Positions 16,211-22,606 of a stretch of DNA of 30,651 bases are shown in pieces. The notes beneath the pieces were generated by a model that was not told the origin of the DNA, searched no databases, and saw only the letters and a list, made by a program, of their open reading frames with translations. Both the position numbers and the translations under genes were made by a program. Origin of the DNA: JBBQAA01 sp038276395. Its GTDB lineage: Bacteria; Actinomycetota; Thermoleophilia; Solirubrobacterales; Solirubrobacteraceae. The DNA is taken from positions 1-30,651 of the forward strand of contig JBBQAA010000062.1 of NCBI GenBank assembly GCA_038276395.1, written 5' to 3'. How positions within the stretch are numbered: the stretch's first letter is position 1; every line of letters starts with the position of its first letter.

Positions 16211-17248
16211 ATGCCCAGCGCGCTCATCACCGGGATCACCGGACAGGACGGCTCCTACCTCGCCGAGCTGCTGCTCGAGCGCGGCTACGAGGTCCACGGC
16301 ATGGTCCGCCGCTCCTCGACCGAGAAGTTCGACCGCATCGAGCACCTGCGCGATCGCGTCACCCTGCACCAGGGCGACCTGCTCGACTCCCGCTCCCTCG
16401 GCGACGCCCTGCGGGACTCGAAGCCCGATGAGATCTACAACCTCGCCGCGATGTCCTACGTGGCCGCCTCGTGGGTCCAGCCCACCCTGACGGCCGAGTT
16501 CACGGGCGTCGGGGTCACCCGCCTGCTCGAGGCGATGCGCGAGACCTGCCCCGAGGCCCGCTTCTACCAGGCCTCCTCCTCGGAGATGTTCGGGAAGGTG
16601 CTCGAGATCCCCCAGACGGAGACGACGCCCTTCTACCCCCGCTCCCCCTACGGGGTGGCCAAGACCTACGGCCACTTCATCACGGTCAACTACCGCGAGT
16701 CCTACGGGCTCTTCGCCTGCTCCGGAATACTGTTCAACCACGAGAGCCCCCGCCGCGGGCTCGAGTTCGTCACCCGCAAGATCACCTGGCACGCCGCCGC
16801 GATCAAGCTCGGGCTGCTCGACTCGATCGCCCTCGGCAACCTCGACGCCAGGCGCGACTGGGGCTTCGCCGGCGACTACGTGGAGGCCATGTGGCTGATG
16901 CTCCAGCAGGACGAGCCGCAGGACTTCGTCGTCGCCACCGGTACGACGCACACGGTGCGGGACTGCTTGGAGGTCGCCTTCGGCCACGCCGGCCTGTCCG
17001 TCGATGATCACGTCCAGCTCGATCCGAAGCTCATCCGTCCGGCCGAGGTCGATACCCTCGTCGGCGATCCGTCCCGGGCCCGGGAGCGGCTCGGGTGGGA
17101 GCCGCGCATGAGCTTCGAGGCGCTGATCCGCCTGATGGTCGACTCGGACCTCTCCTACCTCGGCGCTCAGCCCTCGGCGCGCGGGGCGGGCGCGGCCGAC
17201 GTGGCCTCGCCCTCGGAGCAGACGGGCGAGAACTCACCGCCGGTCTGA
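16211..17248 (+). CDS. gmd: GDP-mannose 4,6-dehydratase
   Basis: A 345-residue short-chain dehydrogenase/reductase that converts GDP-mannose to GDP-4-keto-6-deoxy-D-mannose in the cytoplasm. Visible features: cofactor motif ITGITGQDGSYLAELL (Gly8, Gly11, Gly14), the GMD-specific RRSSTEKFDRIEHL, YNLAAMSYV, SSSEMFGK with Glu125, and the catalytic YGVAK (Tyr147, Lys151). NHESPRRGLEFVTRKI and LGNLDARRDWGFAGDYVEAMW are GMD hallmarks, the latter at the tetramer/substrate region. Length is normal apart from a low-complexity tail after about residue 315. No GDP-fucose synthase or GDP-rhamnose reductase is in the window, so the keto sugar may be finished elsewhere or used by the C-methyltransferase at 5264. 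The last 82 bases overlap the convergent GT2 gene. Confidence 0.95.
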   Translation: MPSALITGITGQDGSYLAELLLERGYEVHGMVRRSSTEKFDRIEHLRDRVTLHQGDLLDSRSLGDALRDSKPDEIYNLAAMSYVAASWVQPTLTAEFTGVGVTRLLEAMRETCPEARFYQASSSEMFGKVLEIPQTETTPFYPRSPYGVAKTYGHFITVNYRESYGLFACSGILFNHESPRRGLEFVTRKITWHAAAIKLGLLDSIALGNLDARRDWGFAGDYVEAMWLMLQQDEPQDFVVATGTTHTVRDCLEVAFGHAGLSVDDHVQLDPKLIRPAEVDTLVGDPSRARERLGWEPRMSFEALIRLMVDSDLSYLGAQPSARGAGAADVASPSEQTGENSPPV

Positions 17249-18000
17249 GGCGGGGCGGGCCGCACGGCGTCCCGCCGCGCGGCGAGCCGGAGCAGGGGCA
17301 CGAGCCAGACGGCCTCGAGGGCGATGCGCGGGACCATCTTGCTCTCCCCCCGCGCCCGGTCCCGGAAGGTGATGGGGATCTCGAGCACGCGGAAGCCCGC
17401 GCGGCAGGCCCGGTAGGTGAGCTCGATCTGAAAGACGTAGCCCTGGGCCCGGAGCTCGGGCAGCTCCACCGCCTCGAGCACCTCGCGGCGGATGGCCTTG
17501 AAGCCGCCGGTCAGGTCGTGCACCCCGAGGCCGAGCACGAGCCGGGCGTAGATGCTGCCGAGCGCGGAGACGAGGCGACGCCCCCGGCCCCAGTCGCTGA
17601 CGCCGCCGCCCGGCACGTAGCGCGAGCCGAGCACGACCTCCGCACCGGTCTCGCTCGCCGCGAGCAGGCGGCCGAGGTCGGCGGGGTCGTGGGAGAAGTC
17701 GGCGTCCATCTGCAGGACGAGCTCCGCGCCGTGGGCCAGGGCGTCCGCGAAGCCGTCGAGGTAGGCGCGGCCGAGGCCGTCCTTCCCGGGGCGATGGAGC
17801 ACCTCCACCGCCGCGTGCGCCGCGGCCAGCCGGTCGGCGATCTCACCGGTCCCGTCGGGCGAGTCGTCGTCGACGACGAGCACGCGATGGCGGCCGGGCG
17901 CCGCGCGCTCGAGCTCCGCGAGCACCGCCGGGACGAGCAGCTCCAGGTTCTCCGCCTCGTTGTAGGTGGGCAGCACGAGGCAGACAGGCCGGCCGGGCAT
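17167..18000 (-). CDS. GT2 polyprenyl-phosphate mannose synthase-like (DPM1 family), copy 2
   Basis: A 277-residue GT-A enzyme with LVLPTYNEAENLELL, VLVVDDDSPDGTGEIADRL, HRPGKDGLGRAYLDGF, LQMDADFSHDP, DLTGGFKAIRREVLE, AQGYVFQIELTYRA and FRDRARGESKM. These are the same motif blocks as the genes at 2423 and 18075, and there is no membrane domain. It should make a polyprenyl-phosphate hexose, most likely mannose, for GT-C enzymes. The last 28 or so residues (after LLRLAARRDAVR) are low-complexity and are encoded opposite the tail of gmd; both tails lie outside conserved cores. ATG at 18000 is 7 bases after a TAGCGT box. It is divergent from copy 3. Confidence 0.9.
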   Translation of the reverse strand: MPGRPVCLVLPTYNEAENLELLVPAVLAELERAAPGRHRVLVVDDDSPDGTGEIADRLAAAHAAVEVLHRPGKDGLGRAYLDGFADALAHGAELVLQMDADFSHDPADLGRLLAASETGAEVVLGSRYVPGGGVSDWGRGRRLVSALGSIYARLVLGLGVHDLTGGFKAIRREVLEAVELPELRAQGYVFQIELTYRACRAGFRVLEIPITFRDRARGESKMVPRIALEAVWLVPLLRLAARRDAVRPAPPQTGGEFSPVCSEGEATSAAPAPRAEG

Positions 18001-18007
18001 CGCCAGG

Positions 18008-18013
18008 ACGCTA
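18008..18013 (-). promoter_or_regulatory. Putative -10 box TAGCGT, leaderless start for DPM1-like copy 2
   Basis: TAGCGT on the minus strand is 7 bases before the ATG at 18000. Confidence 0.5.
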
Positions 18014-18022
18014 CGAGACCAT

Positions 18023-18051
18023 CCTGATCACGGCCTGTGGCGCTCATCAGG
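18023..18051. repeat. CCTGAT inverted repeat between two divergent GT2 genes
   Basis: CCTGAT (18023-18028) and ATCAGG (18046-18051) form a perfect 6-bp inverted repeat with half-site centres 23 bases apart, about two helical turns. It lies between the divergent -10 boxes of the two DPM1-like genes. It could be a shared operator; a chance match cannot be excluded from one site. Confidence 0.25.
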
Positions 18052-18070
18052 GAAGCGCGATCCGGGTTGG

Positions 18071-18076
18071 GATAAT
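18071..18076 (+). promoter_or_regulatory. Putative -10 box GATAAT overlapping the annotated ATG
   Basis: GATAAT contains the first two bases of the ATG at 18075. If it is the -10 box, a leaderless mRNA would begin near the in-frame CTG at 18084, 7 bases downstream, and the ATG would not be transcribed. Confidence 0.35.
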
Positions 18077-18875
18077 GCTGGCCCTGTCCGCCGCGCGCCC
18101 CCGTGTCCACCTCACGCTCCCGACCTACAACGAGGCCGAGAACCTCGAGGCGTTCGTGCGGGCCGTCCTGCCGCCGCTGCGCGCCGGCGCCCCCGGCGGC
18201 TTCGGCATCGTGGTGGTCGACGACGCCTCGCCCGACGGGACCGGCGAGATCGCCGATCGGCTCGCGGCCGAGATCGATGAGCTCGAGGTCGTTCACCGGC
18301 CCGGCAAGGACGGTCTCGGGGCCGCGTACCTGGCCGGCTTTCGCCACGCCCTCGACAGCGGCGCCGACCTCATCATGGTCATGGACTCCGACTTCTCCCA
18401 CGACCCGGCCTACGTCCCGGCGATGCTCGCGGCCGCCGAGCACGCCGACCTCGTCCTCGGCTCGCGCTACGTGAAGGGCGGCGGGGTCAGGGACTGGCCC
18501 CCGGTCCGGCGCGTCCTCTCGCGCGGCGGGGGCCTCTACTCGCGCCTCGTGCTCGGCACGTCCGTGCGCGACATGACCGGGGGCTTCCGGTGCATCCGCC
18601 GCGAGGTGCTCGAGGGCATCGAGCCGAGCACCCTGCGCGCCCAGGGCTACGTGTTCAACATCGAGCTGACCTACCGGGCGATCCGGGGCGGCTGGCGCGT
18701 CGCCGAGGTGCCGATCGTCTTCCGGGACCGCCAGAGGGGCACGAGCAAGATGTCCCTGCCGATCGCGATCGAGGCGCTGTGGCTCGTGCCGCGGCTGCGC
18801 CGGGAGTTCCGGGCCGGTCCGCGGCCGGGGTCGGCGCGAGCGGCTCAGCCGGTGGCGGCGCCGCCGGACGAGTAG
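18075..18875 (+). CDS. GT2 polyprenyl-phosphate mannose synthase-like (DPM1 family), copy 3
   Basis: A 266-residue GT-A enzyme with LTLPTYNEAENLEAF, IVVVDDASPDGTGEIADRL, HRPGKDGLGAAYLAGF, VMDSDFSHDP (one Asp replaced: D-S-D instead of the D-A-D of the other two), MTGGFRCIRREVLEG, AQGYVFNIELTYRA and FRDRQRGTSKM. It lacks a membrane domain. It shares long blocks with copy 2, which lies head to head with it across 74 bases, suggesting inverted duplication or paired recruitment. The likely reaction is hexose transfer from a nucleotide sugar to polyprenyl phosphate. The ATG start is tentative because GATAAT overlaps it; an in-frame CTG at 18084 would remove three residues and leave all motifs intact. 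Confidence 0.9.
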   Translation: MLALSAARPRVHLTLPTYNEAENLEAFVRAVLPPLRAGAPGGFGIVVVDDASPDGTGEIADRLAAEIDELEVVHRPGKDGLGAAYLAGFRHALDSGADLIMVMDSDFSHDPAYVPAMLAAAEHADLVLGSRYVKGGGVRDWPPVRRVLSRGGGLYSRLVLGTSVRDMTGGFRCIRREVLEGIEPSTLRAQGYVFNIELTYRAIRGGWRVAEVPIVFRDRQRGTSKMSLPIAIEALWLVPRLRREFRAGPRPGSARAAQPVAAPPDE

Positions 18876-18890
18876 CGCATCGGATCCGGC

Positions 18891-20048
18891 TCAGCGCAGC
18901 CGACTCGGCGCCATCAGCTGGCGCAGCGGGCGCCGGCTCTGCGCGTGCCCCGCCCGCGAGCCGTTGTTGAGCGCGGCCGAGATCTCCGCGCGCATCCGGG
19001 TGCCGAAGCGCTCGATGCCGTACCGGGCAGCGAGGCGGGCGCAGGCGGCCGGATCGACCGCCTGGTCGTCGAACCCGTCGATGACCGTCGCGAGATGATC
19101 CGGATCGAGCGCCTCGAAGAACGCTCCCGTCTCCCCGTCGCTCACGGTCTCGAGGATGCCCCCGTCGGCCAGGGCGATCACCGGCCGCCCGGCGGCCTGC
19201 GCCTCGATGGCGGCGATCCCGAACTCCTCGGTGGCGGTCACCACGAGCGCGCGGCAGCGCGCGAGCAGCTCCGCCACGCGCTCGTCGCTGACCCGCCCGG
19301 CGAACGAGATCGTGGGACCGGCGAGCCTGTGCAGGTGACGGCTCTCCGGCCCGTCGCCGACGACGAGGAGCTTGCGGCCGAGACGGTTGAAGGCCTCGAT
19401 CGTCACGTCGAGGCGCTTGTGGGGCATGAGCTCGCCGAGGGCCATGTAGAAGTCCTCGCGCTGCTCGGGGCGTACCGGCGCGAAGCGCTCCGTCTCGACC
19501 GGCGGGAAGACTACGTTCGCCTCGCGGTGCCAGTAGCGACGGATTCGCTCCTTCGTCGTGCGCGAGTTGGCCACGTAGCGATCGACGTTCTGGGCGGCGT
19601 GCCAGTCCCAGCGCCGCCAGCTCGAGAGCAGGGGACCGAGCACGGCTCGCGTCATCGGGCCGCGGGCCGCGAGCGTCGCCTCCCGCTCGTTCCACGCGTA
19701 GCGGAACGGGTTGTGGCAGTAGGAGACGTGCAGGGCACCGGGGCCGGCGATCGCCCCGTGCGCCCACGCGCTCGAGCTGGAGAGCACGAGGTCATAGCCG
19801 CGCAGATCGAGCGACTCGATGGCGTAGGGATAGAGGGGCAGGAGGGCGCGGAAGGTCCGGGCGGTGGGCCGCAGCCTCTGCAGGAACGTCGTGTGCACCT
19901 TCCGGTGGGCGAACCGGTGCTCCGTGCCGCGCGGATCGTAGATCGCCGTGTACAGGTCGGCCTCGGGCCAGACGCGCGTCATCGCCATGAGCACGCGCTC
20001 GGCGCCCCTGACGTCGAGCAGGAAGTCATGGACGATCGCGACGCGCAT
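18891..20048 (-). CDS. GT4 glycosyltransferase (WbaZ-like, probable mannosyltransferase)
   Basis: A 385-residue GT-B enzyme. The N-terminal acceptor domain begins VAIVHDFLLDVRGAERVL with the G-AERVL motif. SYCHNPFRYAWNERE (about residues 108-122) is a marker of the WbaZ-type mannosyltransferase group. The donor domain has GELMPHKRLDVTIEAFNRLG, VVGDGPE, SFAGRVSDERVAELL and TEEFGIAAIEAQAAGRPVIA, which keeps the E-x7-E motif. It should add a sugar, plausibly mannose from GDP-mannose, to a lipid-linked intermediate at the cytoplasmic face. ATG at 20048 is 8 bases after TACCCT, so it probably has its own leaderless transcript although two GT genes on the same strand lie upstream (75-base gap). The 3' end faces the GT2 at 18075 with a 15-base gap. 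Confidence 0.88.
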   Translation of the reverse strand: MRVAIVHDFLLDVRGAERVLMAMTRVWPEADLYTAIYDPRGTEHRFAHRKVHTTFLQRLRPTARTFRALLPLYPYAIESLDLRGYDLVLSSSSAWAHGAIAGPGALHVSYCHNPFRYAWNEREATLAARGPMTRAVLGPLLSSWRRWDWHAAQNVDRYVANSRTTKERIRRYWHREANVVFPPVETERFAPVRPEQREDFYMALGELMPHKRLDVTIEAFNRLGRKLLVVGDGPESRHLHRLAGPTISFAGRVSDERVAELLARCRALVVTATEEFGIAAIEAQAAGRPVIALADGGILETVSDGETGAFFEALDPDHLATVIDGFDDQAVDPAACARLAARYGIERFGTRMRAEISAALNNGSRAGHAQSRRPLRQLMAPSRLR

Positions 20049-20056
20049 CGAAGCAA

Positions 20057-20062
20057 AGGGTA
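20057..20062 (-). promoter_or_regulatory. Putative -10 box TACCCT for the WbaZ-like GT
   Basis: TACCCT on the minus strand is 8 bases before the ATG at 20048, inside the 75-base gap after the upstream GT gene. Confidence 0.45.
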
Positions 20063-20123
20063 AGGCTCCGCGCCCGGGAGTCGAGCGGAACCCGCGCGTT
20101 TCGGCCTGTTCACATCGCGGCGC

Positions 20124-21149
20124 TCAGGCTCGAGCAGCGCCGAGCAGCGCTCCCACCTCCTCGTCCAGCCGCCGGGCGGTGGCCTCCCAGCCAAACCGCC
20201 CGACCCGGGCGAGGCCCTCGGCCACGAGCCGCGGGCGGTCCGCGAGCGCCCGGAAGACGCCGCGGGAGATATCCGCGGGATCCTCGGGGTCGACGAGGAC
20301 AGCGGCCGGGCCGCAGACCTCGGGCAGCGCGGAGCCGGTGGCGGCGACGACGGGTACCCCGGCCGCCATCGCCTCCAGGCACGGCAGCCCGAAGCCCTCG
20401 TAGCGGGAGGGGAGCACGAAGGCCCGCGCCCCGGCATAGACGCCGGGGAGGTGCTCCTCGTCCACCGCCCCGAGCTCGCGCACGCCGGCCACGGCGTCCT
20501 CCGCCCGGAACTGCGGGCGGTCCCCGCCCACGGCGACGAGCTCGATGCCCTCGCGGGCGAGGTCCCGCGCGGCGAGGGCGAGGCCCACGAGGTTCTTCCG
20601 GCTCGTCCGGCTGCCCACCGTGAGCACGAAGGGCTTCCGCAGGCCGAGTGCCCGCAGGGCCGGCGCGGGATCGGCCTCCGGCGTGAAGGACGCGTCGACC
20701 CCGCCCGGCACGACGACGGAGTCGACCTCGAGCAGCTCCTGGAGCTCGCGCCGGGAGAACTCAGAGACGGTGACGAGCCGGCGAGCGTGACGCGCCAGCG
20801 ACGGCACGAGCGCGCGCTGCCAGGCGACGTAGGCCGGCGAGTACCACTCCGGGTGGCGGAAGACGGCCGCGTCGTGCAGGACGATCACGTTGCCCGGCCA
20901 CCCGCGCGGGGCGAGGTTCGCCGGGCCGAGGATGAGCTCCCGCCCCTCGGCGAGCGCCCGCAGCGGCAGGGCGAGCTGCTCCCAGGCGTGACCGGCGCGG
21001 TGGACGAGCCGCGGGCGGGGCCGGGCGATCGCGTAGCGGTCGGGCCGCAGGCCGGGCAGCCGTCGCGTCATCTCCCGCGCCCAGCGCTCGACGCCGCCGA
21101 GCTCGGGCCGCGCCGCGGCGCGCGCGTCGATCAGCACCGGGGCGATCAC
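20124..21149 (-). CDS. GT4 glycosyltransferase (GT-B fold)
   Basis: A 341-residue GT-B enzyme. The N-terminus has ARPELGGVERWAREM (acceptor-side G-G-V-ERW), and VIVLHDAAVFRHPEWYS matches the HD-----HP-W segment of GT4 mannosyl/rhamnosyltransferases. The donor domain carries LTVGSRTSRKNLVGL (Arg-Lys phosphate-binding pair), GAVDEEHLPGVYAGA, and PSRYEGFGLPCLEAMAAGVP with an intact E-x7-E. It should act in the cytoplasm on the growing lipid-linked oligosaccharide. The start is GTG at 21147-21149, 12 bases after the stop of the upstream GT, implying one transcript with 21162-22514. Sugar specificity cannot be read from the sequence. Confidence 0.87.
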   Translation of the reverse strand: MIAPVLIDARAAARPELGGVERWAREMTRRLPGLRPDRYAIARPRPRLVHRAGHAWEQLALPLRALAEGRELILGPANLAPRGWPGNVIVLHDAAVFRHPEWYSPAYVAWQRALVPSLARHARRLVTVSEFSRRELQELLEVDSVVVPGGVDASFTPEADPAPALRALGLRKPFVLTVGSRTSRKNLVGLALAARDLAREGIELVAVGGDRPQFRAEDAVAGVRELGAVDEEHLPGVYAGARAFVLPSRYEGFGLPCLEAMAAGVPVVAATGSALPEVCGPAAVLVDPEDPADISRGVFRALADRPRLVAEGLARVGRFGWEATARRLDEEVGALLGAARA

Positions 21150-21161
21150 GTGGATCCCGCG

Positions 21162-22514
21162 TCAGGCGCGCCGCCCGAGCGCACGCGCGAGATGGCGCGG
21201 CACGCGCCGCGCGAGCTCGCGCGCGCCCCCGCGGTCGTAGATGTCGGCGAGCACATCCGGGTACTGGCCGAAGGTGGCCCGGGCGAGGACGGCGGGCGGC
21301 GGCCGTCGCGGCGGGCGGTCAGGGCCGGTCCCGCGCACGCAGAAGTCGACGAGCGGCCGGGCCGAGACCGCCCAGCGGAACTCGCCGGCGACCTCGCGAG
21401 CGCGGGCCGACGTCGCCGCCCGGTGCTCGTCGTCGTCGAGGAGGGCGGCGCACGCCGCCGCGAAGGCGGCGTCGTCCCCGGGGGTCACGCTGCTCCCGAG
21501 CCCGCGCTCGCGCACGAGCTCCCCGATCGAGTCCCCCGCCGAGACGACCGACGGCAGGCCGGCCCAGAAGTGGTCAAGCACCCGGGTGCGGAAGGAGAAC
21601 CGCGCCTCGAGGTGGTCGAAGTGGGCGGAGACGCCGATGTCCGCCTCCACCAGGTAGCGCTGACGCTCGGCGTAGGGGACCCAGCCCGGGTTGAAGTGGA
21701 CGCCGCGGCCCTCGAGCCCGCGCGCGGCGGCGAAGCGCACCGCCTCCTGCGCGGAGGAGGGGATGTCGCCGGGGGCGAGCGCCGGGCGGCCCGTGCCGAG
21801 GAAGACGAGGTGCACGGGGCGCCCCTCCGCGCGCAGGCGCTCGACCGCGCGGATGGGCGTGAGCGCGTCGAGCCAGCGCCAGATCCCGCCCGCCCAGAGC
21901 AGCACCTGGTCGTGCTCGCCGATGCCCGGCCAGACCCCCTTTACCGCGGGCGCGGAGGCGACCGGCGCCTGGGCCGGGACCCCGAAGGGCACGACATCGA
22001 CGTAGGAGCGGAAGGTCGGGTCGCGGCGGTAGCGCGCCACGTCGATCAGCCCCGCCATCCCCATCCCGCCCAACCACAGGTCGCGCTGCTTCTCGCTCGC
22101 GCAGATGACGAGATCGGCGACCGCGCACTGCCCGAGCATCGACTTCGAGGCGCGCCGCGGCGAGGAGGAGCCGGTGTCCTCCCCGATCGCCTCCAGCACC
22201 TCGATCATCTGCGGGTTGTAGAGGTCCGCGACGAGGCGGATCGGCATGCGGGCCACGAAGCGCAGGAGCTGGGGAGGCAGGCGCTGGGCGACCACGACGT
22301 CGTGGCTGCGGAGCGCTTCGAGCAGCGCCGAGAAGTCCTCGAGGCCCGCCTCGAGAAGCGTGATCGCCGGGTCGTCGACCGAGCTCGGGCCGGGCGCCGC
22401 CACCGTGACCTCGCAGTGCTCCGCGACGGCGCGGGCGAGCTCGAGCGTGCGGATCGCCGGACCGGCCATCGAGGCGCCGATCCGCTCGGCCGAGATGAAG
22501 AGCACCCGCGTCAT
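21162..22514 (-). CDS. GT-B glycosyltransferase with atypical E-x7-E region
   Basis: A 450-residue GT-B protein. It begins VLFISAERIGASMAGPAIRTLELARA, with the glycine loop (MAGPAIR) of a GT4-like acceptor domain. The donor half starts near VLLWAGGIWRWLDALTPIRAV (about residue 205), followed by HLVFLGTG, NPGWVPYAERQRYLVEADIGV and HFDHLEARFSFRTRVLDHFWAGLPSVV. In place of the usual E-x7-E, an E-ARFSFRTRVLD segment is present, a pattern seen in a separate clade of large GT4-like enzymes, so it need not be inactive. A basic C-terminal tail (after about residue 390) could bind membrane. It heads a two-gene unit with 20124. The ATG lies 44 bases after a TATCCT box and directly after a hairpin, so unlike its neighbours it has a leader. 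Confidence 0.82.
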   Translation of the reverse strand: MTRVLFISAERIGASMAGPAIRTLELARAVAEHCEVTVAAPGPSSVDDPAITLLEAGLEDFSALLEALRSHDVVVAQRLPPQLLRFVARMPIRLVADLYNPQMIEVLEAIGEDTGSSSPRRASKSMLGQCAVADLVICASEKQRDLWLGGMGMAGLIDVARYRRDPTFRSYVDVVPFGVPAQAPVASAPAVKGVWPGIGEHDQVLLWAGGIWRWLDALTPIRAVERLRAEGRPVHLVFLGTGRPALAPGDIPSSAQEAVRFAAARGLEGRGVHFNPGWVPYAERQRYLVEADIGVSAHFDHLEARFSFRTRVLDHFWAGLPSVVSAGDSIGELVRERGLGSSVTPGDDAAFAAACAALLDDDEHRAATSARAREVAGEFRWAVSARPLVDFCVRGTGPDRPPRRPPPAVLARATFGQYPDVLADIYDRGGARELARRVPRHLARALGRRA

Positions 22515-22520
22515 CGCGCG

Positions 22521-22545
22521 GGCGCACCGAAGCTGATCGTGCGCC
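22521..22545 (-). other. 7-bp stem-loop in the leader of the GT at 22514
   Basis: GGCGCAC (22521-22527) and GTGCGCC (22539-22545) pair perfectly around an 11-base loop. In the minus-strand mRNA the stem ends 6 bases before the ATG at 22514 and leaves no Shine-Dalgarno free. It may control translation start, or act as a protein-binding dyad in the divergent promoter region. Confidence 0.35.
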
Positions 22546-22558
22546 GGGGGATCGCGGA

Positions 22559-22564
22559 AGGATA
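22559..22564 (-). promoter_or_regulatory. Putative -10 box TATCCT with a short leader
   Basis: TATCCT on the minus strand is the only TANNNT box seen upstream of the ATG at 22514, 44 bases away, giving a predicted leader of roughly 37 bases that contains the stem-loop at 22521-22545. Confidence 0.4.
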
Positions 22565-22591
22565 AGGACCGGCGAGCGTTCGGCCCCGCCC

Positions 22592-22597
22592 TACGCT
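22592..22597 (+). promoter_or_regulatory. Putative -10 box TACGCT before the GT4-GT2 fusion gene
   Basis: TACGCT is 9 bases before the TTG at 22607. It supports TTG as the start of a near-leaderless mRNA. Confidence 0.45.
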
Positions 22598-22606
22598 CGC
22601 ATCCGC

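Noticed and set aside
20063..20123. Possible GC-rich hairpin terminator between two GT-B genes
   Set aside because: The arms do not match cleanly (extra unpaired bases) and there is no U-run. In sequence this GC-rich such stems arise by chance.
20451..22565. A 704-codon plus-strand open reading opposite the two GT-B genes
   Set aside because: It is rich in Arg, Glu, Gly and Pro with no motif. The minus-strand genes carry clear GT-B motifs.
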